A stretch of DNA of 64,000 bases from Larix kaempferi (taxonomy: Eukaryota; Streptophyta; Pinopsida; Pinales; Pinaceae). Below the pieces are notes generated by a model. The model had not been told where the DNA came from and did not search any database. It saw only the letters and a program-made list of their open reading frames with translations. Position numbers and translations under genes: made by a program. Shown here one piece after another: positions 54,535-64,000 of the stretch; the first letter of the stretch is position 1, and the number at the start of each line of letters is the position of its first letter. The stretch covers positions 3,038,001 to 3,102,000 of the forward strand of contig BSBM01000442.1 in assembly GCA_027924585.1 (NCBI GenBank), in the 5' to 3' direction.

Positions 54535-55370
54535 TTATCGTGCACTATGTCCAGGAGTGTCATCTCTTTGTGGAGTGTCTTCTAGCTGCACTAAGCTTTT
54601 CAACACTCTGGAGCCTACGGTGGCAGTGGGTTCCCTGAGAGTCTCATCCAAATTTAGCATTTTATCCAGGGCTCTCTTCTGCTCATCAGCTCGAAGCTTT
54701 AGAGAGTCAATTTTTTCTCCATACTCATTAACAAGTGCTGTGAGTTCTTCCTTCTTTATGCTCTGTTCATCCTTTCTACTACTGAGAGAGTCTACAAACC
54801 CTCTAAGGCTAGCCACCTAAATGGAAATTTGCTTCCTCATTTCTTCTAGATGCGGGTTAGACATTCGAATTTGTGATTGAATATTTGGAGTTGGGTTGCA
54901 AATACGAAACAAAATTTATTAACCTCACCACCCAAACAACCATCGATCTGGTCTGGGAAGATCTCTTCCTTATAAAAACCACCACCCATGCTAATGAGTG
55001 CAAGTGCGATTTGAAAATTATTGTTTAGCACCGCAGACAAATACACAAATGGATCTAACTCGATCTGTCTGCCACCCTGAACCCTGTCATAATTGTTCCA
55101 CAGTCTAACATCAATATAATCAAACTTTTAGCATGGCTAATCAACATTTAAATGTTATTTTAATTTGCATCAAATTTATAAGTTTCAATTCGCGACATAT
55201 GACACATATCGGATTTGACATTCAACGATGAGTGTTCTACACAACGCTTCTCTCCAAGATAGAGTTTATGTGTGTGAAATGGGATATCGATCTCCAGGAC
55301 CTGACCGCACTCCAAAGTTATCCATTTGCGAAACTCGATCTAGGTCTACCCTGTCATACTTCTAAAGAAC
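54535..55370 (-). pseudogene. Unrecognised broken gene, possibly multi-exon
   Basis: Three protein-like blocks on the minus strand: 55335-55160 (FRKWITLECGQVLEIDIPFH, then GEKRCVEHSSLNVKSDMCHM); 55115-54900 (LDPFVYLSAVLNNNFQIALA, then LISMGGGFYKEEIFPDQ); and 54865-54535, a charged, coiled-coil-like C-terminus (LTALVNEYGEKIDSLKLRAD, then EQKRALDKMLNL). The last block has one in-frame stop near 54818, before VASLRG, one base from a glutamine codon. GTGAG near 54925 could be a splice donor. I do not recognise the family. It could be a captured host gene, or gag-like coding from an unknown element. Confidence 0.45.
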
Positions 55371-55568
55371 ATAAAAAAATAAATTGATGTTGACAAGCTA
55401 TGAAGTACAAGATGTTTTAATAATAATAATAATAAAGAACTAATGGTGGCAGTGAAATTATCAATCGTACTGGATATGTTAGTCAAATCACTGTGTGTTT
55501 TATTAATAAAAAACTAATTTTGATAGTGAAACAATACAGATAGACACGATAAGGTTTCTAGTGCGGTT

Positions 55569-57295
55569 TGTCACATCCCCTCCCATCCTACCAGCTAGGT
55601 GGAGAGGATCATGAGGTTAAACCGGGCATCTAGCCCCCATATCCATTCATTAAACAAGCATTCAAATTTAAATGAAAAAGAATATATACATATACAAATG
55701 CATAACTGATATGATATTAAACTGGGCGTCTAGCCCTATGAAACGTTTAATCATAAGCATGAACCTAATATAACAGAGATAGATGGAACTGTATGGTTTT
55801 AAGAAAATCACAGCGGAATATTCAGAATTTCACATCCATCATACATTTAAGATGTTCATCAAATAAGTAATTGCAAGTTAATACACAGGAGAATACTTAT
55901 CTCAATAAGGCAGTCCCAAGCAACTGGCTATGCAACTGCAACGTTCCACCCAACCATAGGCCAGTGTGCTCCTCAATCTCTCAGCACCACTGCCACCCCC
56001 CGAGCTGGGCATGATCTCTACAAGGAACCAGGGAACAGCAGACTCACACATAGCCAAGCATATACCAAGATGAGCCAAGCCAATCTGCAATTGGGTTTAT
56101 CAGGCTGCTAGGACATGGAAGGGAAGAATTGCTAAGCTAGTGAGCTCAACCACAGAGCTACGGGTACCCCTCCCAGATCTATTTAGCTTGGCACTCACAA
56201 TGCCTACACACCCAACACAAGGAAGTATTCTCTTCACTGCCACACAGTCCCTCAAGCCATACCTTCCTTTCTAGTGCTCTAAGGGTGTGCATAGAAGAGT
56301 AGCCAGCCCTCTTGATCTTCTTGAGAGGTTACTCCCTACACTAGGTTTATCAAGCCCATTCTATCCACTACCATTCCAGATTCCTGCTCACAGGGTCAAA
56401 ACGAAACAAGGATGCACATCACCATAGAACCACACTTTTTGGGCATGAGGAAAACGTTTCCCACAGTGGGATGCCTGAGATGGGGTTTCAGCTAACTCAG
56501 AAAAACGTGGGAACCCACAAAAACGAAATGGGAAGTTGGTGAACAACCCAGGAAGCCAAATCCGTTTTTTGTAAAACGTCCAGGGGCAATTCGGGGCAAA
56601 AACGACCTCCCTCCTAGTCCCCAATTCGTGGCCTTCCTCTCCCAACTGTTATACCAGGCAAAAACGACTCCCAGGCATGGAAAAATGCAGTATTTAGATG
56701 AAAAACGTAAATGGAAAGACCCCAGCTAACTCCCCCTGCGTGAATGAATGAAGACTGCCCATTCCCCATGGCTTTGGGCACCATTTCGTGGGTGGTTTCT
56801 TGCCTCACAAGAAAAAACACGAATTTCCAGGTTGATGGCTTGCCCATGCACGAAAATGGCTTGCCCATACTTCTTCCTTTCCAAGGCATTAACTACCTTA
56901 ACCAATTTCTTGGAAGAATTAAATGATTGGGTGCCTGAGACAAAATGGGTAGTTGGTGGTTTATGGGTTTCCCCATTGACACATGGATTAACATCTTTGG
57001 CCCAAGGGTTTGAATAGTTTCCCTACCTTTTCCTTGTAGAGTCATGCCCCATCTCTTTTGTTGCATTGCATAGCCGGTTGTGGGTTTTTCATTAAAAATT
57101 CGTAATTACATGATGTCTTATATACATTGTGCACATCTCACACAAGAACCATAGGCATCTATTTCTAATTGTCGATACATAAAATGCCAAATCAATGGTG
57201 GGGCCTTGGCCTTGAGCTCCTCACCATGATTGAATTACCATATTTACATCATTTAAGATTTAATACAAAAGGGGGGTCAAAATGGGGACGTGACA
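55569..57295 (-). mobile_element. Solo LTR, family S, with CGGTT target duplication
   Basis: Plus-strand ends are TGTCACATCCC and GGGGACGTGACA; 1727 bp. CGGTT at 55564-55568 and 57296-57300 is a perfect 5-bp target duplication. It is the reverse complement of the 36027-37669 family. Ends are better preserved (TGTCAC/GTGACA) than in the other copy, so it is probably the younger of the two. Frames inside (56388-57017) have no domains. Confidence 0.9.
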
Positions 57296-57700
57296 CGGTT
57301 TTTCCCTAGATCTTGTTTGTTTAGATGTTAATTTTTAACTGTCAGTCTGTCGGATGTGAATATCATAGACGTGATGTGAATCAGAGAACCTCCCTTTATT
57401 TGACATAGCCTAAACACTCGATGATATCGGTTACCGAAGACGGTTCATATTTTTTATTTAAAATAGTCGGATTACGGTCAAAATGTTTAGACTTGGTTTC
57501 TTTATGATTTCAATTTGATAAACATAGGAAATCCCACTATGAAACTTCCCTCATTATCCTTTTCCTTATTTGCTTCTTTGCCATAAATTGGGTTTTCTTC
57601 GAGAAACCCTTCATCTTTTATTTTTCCTCCTACAAGACTTATATTATCTCTTTCTTCTCTAGAATTGGGGATGCATCTGGGACTATTTGTGACTCCAGAG
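57296..57700. other. Non-coding spacer
   Basis: Nothing recognised. The pyrimidine-rich part near 57600-57660 could be 5' leader of the fragment that follows. Confidence 0.4.
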
Positions 57701-58330
57701 ACTGGGATGTGTTTGGTGTTATCGCGAGAGACCATGGTATGGAAACCAATCCCAGAAATTTCAGGGTGTCTAAAACCCGTAAGTTTCCTTTTCCCGGTCC
57801 TCTATTTCTAAACGTGCGTAAAATTCATGTTCTGTGTCTTCGATCTATGGTCCAGTGCATTTTGGATGGTAGTAGTCTATGCTGCTCGCTCTCCCTACTC
57901 CCCCATGGAGACTGATTTACTACTTTTGAGTTGCCTGAGATTAAGAACATTGAGGGAATATTAAGCAGAATGAGTTCTCAACTGAAGGTATTGAAGGATT
58001 CCATTATCCATATCAGCAACCGCATGGACGAATGGGACAAGAACCATGATTGGGTTGAAGACAAATTCAAGAAATAGGGGCAATAAATAGAACAAATTCA
58101 CCTTTCCAATGATTCAGAGATGCATTTCAATATGGAAGCCATCTTGTACCTAGGAAGCCAGTCTCGTGTAGAGTTATGTATGGACTTGAAATACATAAAA
58201 GAGGAGATTGTCTAGTAGACTCCTATTGGGAAATTTCAAGATCCAAGTTCTGAGGTCGAGGCTTAGGATCACAATGACCAATTAATGGATGAAGGACACA
58301 TTGGCCATGAATTTTCATAAATATGTCTTG
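57701..58330 (+). pseudogene. Coiled-coil-like ORF fragment with stops, unknown
   Basis: After about 57920 one frame reads LPEIKNIEGILSRMSSQLKV, then DSIIHISNRMDEWDKNHDW, a heptad-rich stretch, with stops at about 58075, 58087 and 58213. It resembles the N-terminal coiled coil of a retroelement gag or LINE ORF1, but has no diagnostic motif. A duplicated tail-like sequence follows at 58471. Confidence 0.35.
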
Positions 58331-58470
58331 TTTAAATGTTTTTAATAGTATTACTAAGACAATTTAGTAGGAAGTATGGTTGTAGGAAGTTTCTAGATAT
58401 TTTTTGTGCAATATGGTCCTACAAGGATGAAGGATTTTTGGAATATTCTATCGAACTCTGGGCATAAATT

Positions 58471-58960
58471 TTGTTATTGAAACCATTGTAAATCTTGGGC
58501 TGTTAAGGATTTTCTCATCCTTTTAATGCAAATCGCTATTACATGTTTCTAAAAATAATCTGTCTTTTGGTTATATTCCAACATAATATTATAATTATCA
58601 TCATCTGAATTTCCATTCATCCACAAGGACCATACACTTCTAATAAAAATGAGCTCTATGCATGCTCCAAAATTTTGATTGAGCATTTAGAAATATCATT
58701 GATAAAAAAAATTCGTTTCAGAAATCACTATAAATCAAATGTAAGATATAATAAATCAAAATTTGTTTGTTATTGAAATCATTGTAACCCTTGGGCTATT
58801 AGGGATTTCCTAGGCCAATTAATACAAATCCAACATATAATTGACATCATCTGAATTTCCATTCATAGACAAGAACCATACTCTTTCATTCAGAATGAGA
58901 TCTATGCATGATCCAAACTTTTGATTGAGGGTTAAGAAATATCATTGATTAAATTGTTTG
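58471..58960 (+). repeat. Diverged direct duplication, about 250-300-bp period
   Basis: TTGTTATTGAAA(C/T)CATTGTAA occurs at 58471 and 58767, and CATCTGAATTTCCATTCAT at 58602 and 58848. The phrase CTTGGGCT(G/A)TTA(A/G)GGATTT in both resembles the 3' end of a non-LTR retroposon. 58961-59190 is AT-rich with nothing recognised. Confidence 0.7.
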
Positions 58961-60062
58961 TTTGATAAACTGCTTAATGAACACCATTGGTATCAAAGAT
59001 AATAAAACAAAATTGGTTTCATACACTACACATATGCTTATATAATTACCAAATTTAGATCACAATATAATTAAAATATTGTATTACATAACAAGAACAT
59101 TAACCATGAAATCAGTTTCCAAGTCTCTAAAACGAATAACCAAGAACAATTTATGTAAGCATTTTCATTTTCAAGTATCTCTTTGATGCAAGAGCATCGA
59201 GACCTAGAAAAAACAGTCAAAGTTGATCGACATAGAAGATGGTCAACCGAGAGAATTGTCGACGACCACTGGTGCGAAAGAGACTGGCAACCGAAGCCAA
59301 GTAGTCGAGCAGGAAGTTGTTGAAGCATGGTCAACGGGAGTAAAGGTCAACATAAAAAAGAGCGGAGATCGAAGAAGTCGAACACTAACACCGACGAAAG
59401 CAGAAAAGGCCAAGCGAGGAGGATGGGGTGAAATGGAAGTTGTGGATACTAAGTGAAGCCGACAAGTTAAGTTGACGAATGACCAAGTACAAATAGTCGA
59501 CAGGTCGAAGAGGACAATGATAGGACCGAATATTGTAGCAAATTCGGAAAGGTGTAGGATTCAAGGAAACATCCGTTGAGAGTTATTGAGGAATTTATGG
59601 CAGTTAAGAAGGTGATTGGGGCTATACCAGGTGTCACCATAGGGGGAGGTTGAGCAGCACGGCCAGGGGCACTAACAATTGTAGGATCCATGGGGTCAGA
59701 TATTGAGCAACGGATAGAGAAGGATGTCTCGGGAACAGTACTAGAGCAGAGTAGAAGATGGGTGCGAAGGCATAAAGGAGGGGATCGATATTTATTTCGT
59801 TGTTCAGAGGATCAGAAGACTGAGAGGATCAAAAACAGGGAGAAACACACTGAGAGAACATAGTTTTACTTCTTTATATTGTAATAGGATAAGGCCGACT
59901 TGTTTATTTGCTTTGTATGTCACATTGTAACCGATTCAAGTAATAGAAGAAGACAACTTCTAGGAATTCTAGTTTGTATCCAGTCTATGTGAGTGAATTG
60001 TGTCTTTGTTTTGTGTTATTGTTAAGCAAGAGGGTCTGACCAGACTCGCCCATGCGCCAGGT

Positions 60063-60150
60063 GGTATCAGAGTAGCAGTATCTTGAATATAGGAGAGATC
60101 CTGATAACGGCTTGCATAGTGTCAAGTGGTATCGAGCAGTAGAATCCTGA
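60063..60150 (+). other. Primer binding site and a second, PBS-like copy
   Basis: TGGTATCAGAGTAGCAG at 60063 matches the initiator-Met type site. About 64 bases later the same block recurs as TGGTATCGAGCAGTAGAATC, and the following bases (ATAGGAGAGATCCTGA versus ATAGGAAGAGCCTACGA) are also alike. So the primer region is duplicated in tandem, the second copy more altered. Confidence 0.72.
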
Positions 60151-60399
60151 GAATAGGAAGAGCCTACGAGTGTGTGAACAGCTCCAGCCGCGGTTGGGTA
60201 GAGTTGTGCATGAAATTCTGGTTGCGATTGGACAAGAGGAGATTTCAACCATAGTTGAAATAATGGAACAGAGAGGTGTAAATGTTCGAGGTGTAGGACG
60301 AAGAGCGCGAGACGCAGGAGTTACAGCTCGCAAAATGTTCGACGAGTGCATGCGAAAAATGAGAATTTTGACTTGTGAGGTCGCAATGATCAAGGAAAT

Positions 60400-61325
60400 C
60401 TAGAGACATGGATGCATTCTCGACACACTTGACCATAGTGATGATGAAGTCGAGGAAGTGGAATCTCAAGAAGAAATGGAAGAAGAACTAGAAGATAAAC
60501 TGATCAATCTACTGACAAAGATGAGGGGTAGAACAAATATGGATGTGCGTACCTACTCAAGAAGTCTAGATCCAAAAGAATTGATTGAATGGTTAAGAGA
60601 GATGGAGAAATACTTTGACATAGAGCAGATAGATGATCCTAAAATGGTTAAAACTGCATGTCTGAGGTTGAAGGGTCATGCCTCATTGTGGTGGGACAAT
60701 GTACAGGATGACAGAGTCAAGAAAGGCAAGGAGAAAATAAATTCTTGGGACAGAATAGTTCCTAAGCTGAAAGGGAAGTTCTTGCCTAATGACTATGTGA
60801 TTTCCTTGTTCAGGAAGTTGCAAAACTTTCAACAGAAAGAGATGACCGTGTAGGAATACATAGAAGAGTTCTATAGACTTTCTATGAGTTCCGTTCAAAC
60901 TAACGAAGGTGAAGAAGCCATCGCCAAATATGTAAATTGCTTGAAATATCCTATATAGGATGAGTTTATCCTGTCGAGGTTCAGAGCGGTCAGAGAAGCC
61001 TACCAGTTAGCTCTGAAGGAAGAAGAGAAACTGTCAAGAAGAATCTCATCGACTAGAGTAAGGATTACTAGTCGAGGTGTGAAGAATGTTTCTGCAAAGG
61101 GACACAGTAGCGGAACTAGGAGAGAAGCCGTCGAAGATGATCGACATGTAGAAGAGAAATCGAATAGAGAGAAAGCACATGGAAACCAACAGGAAGGTAG
61201 AGAGATCCGCGGTCAGGGTGTGTTTGGTCGAAGTGGTCCAGCCGAGAAGAAAGGAGCTGATAGACCATCTATAGTATGTTATAAGTGTTGCGGAGTGGGA
61301 CACAAAGCTTATGAATGCTCGTAGA
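60400..61325 (+). pseudogene. gag pseudogene of the Reina-like element
   Basis: Acidic N-terminus (EEVESQEEMEEELEDK), then Retrotrans_gag (60540-61050): SLDPKELIEWLREMEKYFD, LKGHASLWWDNVQ, KLKGKFLPNDY. Stops are at 60851 and 60957, each TAG where the family usually has glutamine. A basic linker and a zinc knuckle follow (CYKCCGVGHKAYEC, 61279-61320; CX2CX4HX4C, with Cys where Gly or Lys is usual). A stop after the knuckle precedes the copia-type LTR. Confidence 0.85.
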
Positions 61326-61350
61326 ATCTACATGTGGCATAGGTGTCGAA

Positions 61351-61826
61351 ACTATTAGAAAAACAGGATCGCATAGCAATAACAATAAACAGAAATGCCA
61401 ATATAATCACACATACACATTACAAGAGAGACACTAATATATCGTGGTTCACCCAAGATGGGCTACATCCACACTGAAATTCCTAGTCCTTATTATTATA
61501 CCGTCCAACAAAGTGAAGGGATACAACCTGTAGCACAGCCGCTGCACTTCCTCTTCACACTCTCTCACAGTCTCTCTTCACGATCTTATAGATCTTTACA
61601 ATTCATAATACCTACTACATAAACCTTAGCCGTGTTACAATGTATTTCTTTTATAAGGGAAATACAATGGGAAAATACCATGGGTTACCCAAAACCATGG
61701 GAAAATACCACAGGTTACCCCTGGGGATCGTGCCGGGATCATAACCAAACCTGGGGTACAGCACGGGTGAATAATAATATCTCTAAATCTGGAGATCAGG
61801 CTCCACAACCAACAAAAGCCCAGACA
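61351..61826 (-). mobile_element. Solo LTR, Ty1/copia-like, inside the Reina-like element
   Basis: TCGAA at 61346-61350 and 61827-61831 flanks a 476-bp insert that begins TGTCTGGGC on the minus strand; the other end (AATAGT) has lost the usual CA. The stretch near 61440-61485 (TATATCGTGGTTCACCC, GGGCTACATCCACAC) is the phrase commonly found in plant copia LTRs. The GGGAAAATACCA unit is duplicated at about 61669 and 61699. Confidence 0.75.
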
Positions 61827-61831
61827 TCGAA

Positions 61832-62340
61832 GAGATGACCAGGGTGACGAGAAGACAGATTCAACATCCGTTAGTGGTGAATATGGAAGAGAAAAAGGTC
61901 GAAACATGACGCCTAAGAGAAGGAGCCGTCATAGAGAAAGGCTATCTTTCAGACCAAAGTGTTGATCGACGATAGGTATTGCAAGACCATTGTCGATGGT
62001 GTCAATACAGATAATTTAGTGTCAAGGGAGGTCATCGAAAAGTTGGGTTTGAGATGTAAACAACACCCAAATCCATACAAGATATCCTGGTTATAGAAAG
62101 GACATTATGTGAAGGTAAATAGAAACGTGCCTGATCAACTTTAAAGTTGGGAAACTTGAAGACAGTGTACTGTGCGACGTAATCCCAATGGACGCTTGTC
62201 ATTTGTTGTTAGGGAGGTCATGGAAATATGATAGGAATATTATCTATGATGGTCGAGCCAACACAGTCACAGTGTGGAAAAATGGCACACGAAGGATGCT
62301 GAAGCCGAAGTAGGAGAATCGAGCTAACTGCAAGTAGGGC
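61832..62340 (+). pseudogene. Protease region of the Reina-like element
   Basis: Two recognisable parts: VLIDDRYCKTIVDGVNTDNL (about 61960-62020), corresponding to the protease start, and VLCDVIPMDACHLLLGRSWK (about 62170-62228), corresponding to the end. They lie in different frames with stops between, so it is inactive. Confidence 0.75.
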
Positions 62341-63850
62341 AAAAGCAACTATTGGTAGAAGAGAGTGCTAATGTGCTTAGCGAAGGAATTCCTAGTGGAG
62401 GAAGAGAAACAATCGGTATGTTTCGCCATCATTCTGAAAGGAACATGTGACGAAAGTTCGATGACAAAGAGAATTCCGATTGAAGTTGAAGAAATGATCG
62501 ATGAGTTTCGGAGCATAATAGTCGATGAGTCACTAATGGGATTTCCACCGTCAAGAAGCATATCCCATCGGATTGACTTTAATCTAGGATTGAGTTTTCC
62601 AAACAAGCAACCACATAGAATGACTCCAAAAAAGGGTCAGGATATCAATCGACAAGTCTAGGATTTGTTGGGAATAGGATTGATTAGAGAAATTTTAAGG
62701 CCGTGTGTGGTACTAGTTGTACTAGCACCGAAAAAGGTTGGAGAGTAGAGGATGTGTACAGACTCCAGAGCTATCAACAAGATCATGATAAAGTACGGGT
62801 TTCCATTTCCAAGGATGGAGGACTTGATGGATTGTTTGAGTGGAGAAATATAATTCACCAAGATCGACCTGAAGAGTGGATATCAATAGATCAGGGTCAA
62901 AGAAGGCGATGAATGGAATACAACCTTCAAGACGAAGGAAGGATTGTATGAGTGGTTAGTAATGCCCTTTGGATTGACTAATGCGCCCAATACGTTCATG
63001 AGGTTGATGAAATAAGTACTGAAGCCATTCTTGGTAAATTTCATCATAGTGTATCTCGACGACATCTTGATATTTAGTTGAACCAAAGCCGAACATTTGG
63101 AGCACATTGGACAAGTATTACAAAAGCTGCAGGAAGAGAAGTTGATGGTGAACCTGCAGAAGTGCTTCTTCATGAAGGAAGAACTAGTGTACTTGGGATT
63201 TGTAATATCTAGTAAAGGGTTAGTAATGGACCAAGAAAAGGTGAAGGAAATATTGGAGCAGACAAAACCGACAAGAACGACATGAGTGCGGAGTTTCCAT
63301 GGACTTGCTAGTTTTTATAGGAATTTCATCAGAGGATTCAGTCAAATATGTGCGTCGTTGAATGAGTGCATGAAGAAAGGGGAGTTCAAGTGGATAGAAG
63401 CTTCCCAGAAATCCTTTGACAAGTTGAAGTAGAAGGTGACAGATAGTCCAGTGTTAACTCTCCCATATTTCGACAAAGTTTTCCAAGTCAATTGCGACAC
63501 GAGTGGAATGGAAATTGGCGTAGTGTTGAGCCATGAGGGCCGACCAATTGCATTCTTTAGCAAAAAGTTGGACGATGTGAAGTGAAAATATTTGGTCTAC
63601 AACTAGGATTTCTATGCTATTGTCTAAGCATTGAAGAAATGGAGGCATTATTTGTTGCCCAAGGAATTTGTGGTATACACAAATCACGAAGCACTGTGGT
63701 ACTTGAATACTCAGTCGAAGTTGAATCATCGACACATGAAGTGGGTTAAATTCTTGCAGGGCTATAAATTCATGTTGCGACATAAGTCGGGCAAGTCAAA
63801 CAAGGTTGTCGACGCGCTGAGACAAAGAGTTGCATTGTTGAACAAGACAA
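62341..63850 (+). pseudogene. Reverse transcriptase and RNase H of the Reina-like element
   Basis: One frame runs from 62365 to beyond 63830: FPPSRSISHRIDFNLG (RT entry), [45 protein letters not shown], the catalytic VYLDDILIFS (about 63050), LVYLGFVISSKG, then RNase H ([13 protein letters not shown] at about 63480, ALKKWRHYLLPKEFVVYTNH, HKSGKSNKVVDAL). It is interrupted by stops including 62659, 62887, 63604 and 63625. The catalytic Asp pair of RT is kept. The His after SGY is changed, and a TAG follows it. Confidence 0.88.
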
Positions 63851-64000
63851 CAGTTCAGGCGACAAGAATAGAGCCTGTGAAGATAGAGTATGAGACTGAC
63901 GAGGATTTTGTGAAAGCATGGAAGGATATTCGCGAACCATGGTGTGTCAACATGACTCTATCCTTGGATTGTTTTATCCAAGAAGGATACTTATTTAAGG
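63851..64000 (+). pseudogene. Start of integrase, cut by window edge
   Basis: The frame continues as VKIEYETDEDFVKAWKDIRE and FIQEGYLF, the linker that leads into the integrase zinc finger in gypsy elements. The finger itself lies outside the window. Confidence 0.6.

Larger units (their letters stand above)
59500..64000 (+). mobile_element. Reina-like Ty3/gypsy retrotransposon, decayed, right end outside window
   Basis: LTR-like region to about 60059, primer binding site at 60063, gag, zinc knuckle, protease, RT, RNase H. RT phrases [20 protein letters not shown] and VYLDDILIFS suggest a Reina-type chromovirus; the clade is inference. The left LTR boundary is not resolved. Coding is in two frames with many stops, mostly TAG. 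The window ends at about the start of integrase. Confidence 0.75.

Noticed and set aside
1-64000. tRNA, rRNA or other structured RNA genes
   Set aside because: I looked for tRNA A/B-box patterns and rRNA-like conserved words by reading and saw none that I could support. A covariance-model scan was not possible.

Overview
This is a stretch of plant nuclear DNA made almost entirely of transposable elements. No intact host gene can be supported. The evidence is layered Ty3/gypsy elements with plant-type domains (one with a chromodomain, one Reina-like, one related to the Tat/Ogre group), a CACTA element, a Helitron RepHel gene, a plant L1-type LINE with a DUF4283-like ORF1, and F-box pseudogenes. 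The AT-rich, deeply nested layout suggests a large, repeat-rich seed-plant genome. A gymnosperm would fit, but that is a low-confidence guess from style, not from a diagnostic gene.

Layout. 1-11028: an old Tekay-like Ty3/gypsy retrotransposon whose left LTR starts outside the window. Its gag and pol are broken, gag carries a TIR insertion (713-1783), and its 3' LTR (6127-11028) is 4.9 kb and holds a copia-type solo LTR (6822-7442). 11029-11427: the tail of a related LTR. 11428-14034: an internally deleted CACTA element. About 14600-15308, 35878-36021, 37670-37800, 40141-41250 and 51989-52199: pieces of one unclassified host repeat (called X here) present in two copies and split by later insertions. 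15309-35877: a roughly 20.6-kb LTR-bounded block inside copy 1 of X. It holds a truncated Helitron (15994-21240), two adjacent F-box pseudogenes, a very AT-rich region, and a GC-richer LINE that carries only ORF1 (26112-27753). 36027-37669 and 55569-57295: two solo LTRs of one family in opposite orientations, each with a perfect 5-bp target duplication.

41251-51988 is the youngest element: a minus-strand LTR retrotransposon inside copy 2 of X. By eye its two LTRs are identical except for the length of one homopolymer. It encodes one long intact Gag-protease polyprotein and lacks reverse transcriptase, RNase H and integrase, so it must move with enzymes from another element. Its leader and tail carry minisatellites and hairpins. 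54535-55370 holds an unrecognised broken gene. About 59500-64000 is a decayed Reina-like Ty3/gypsy element running off the right edge, cut by a copia-type solo LTR.

The order of insertion can be read from target duplications and from comparing the two copies of X. Most pol genes are pseudogenes. Their stops are often glutamine-to-stop changes, as expected from long-term cytosine methylation and deamination. The most interesting objects are the young Gag-PR element with extra CCHC boxes, the ORF1-only LINE, and the Helitron/F-box block.
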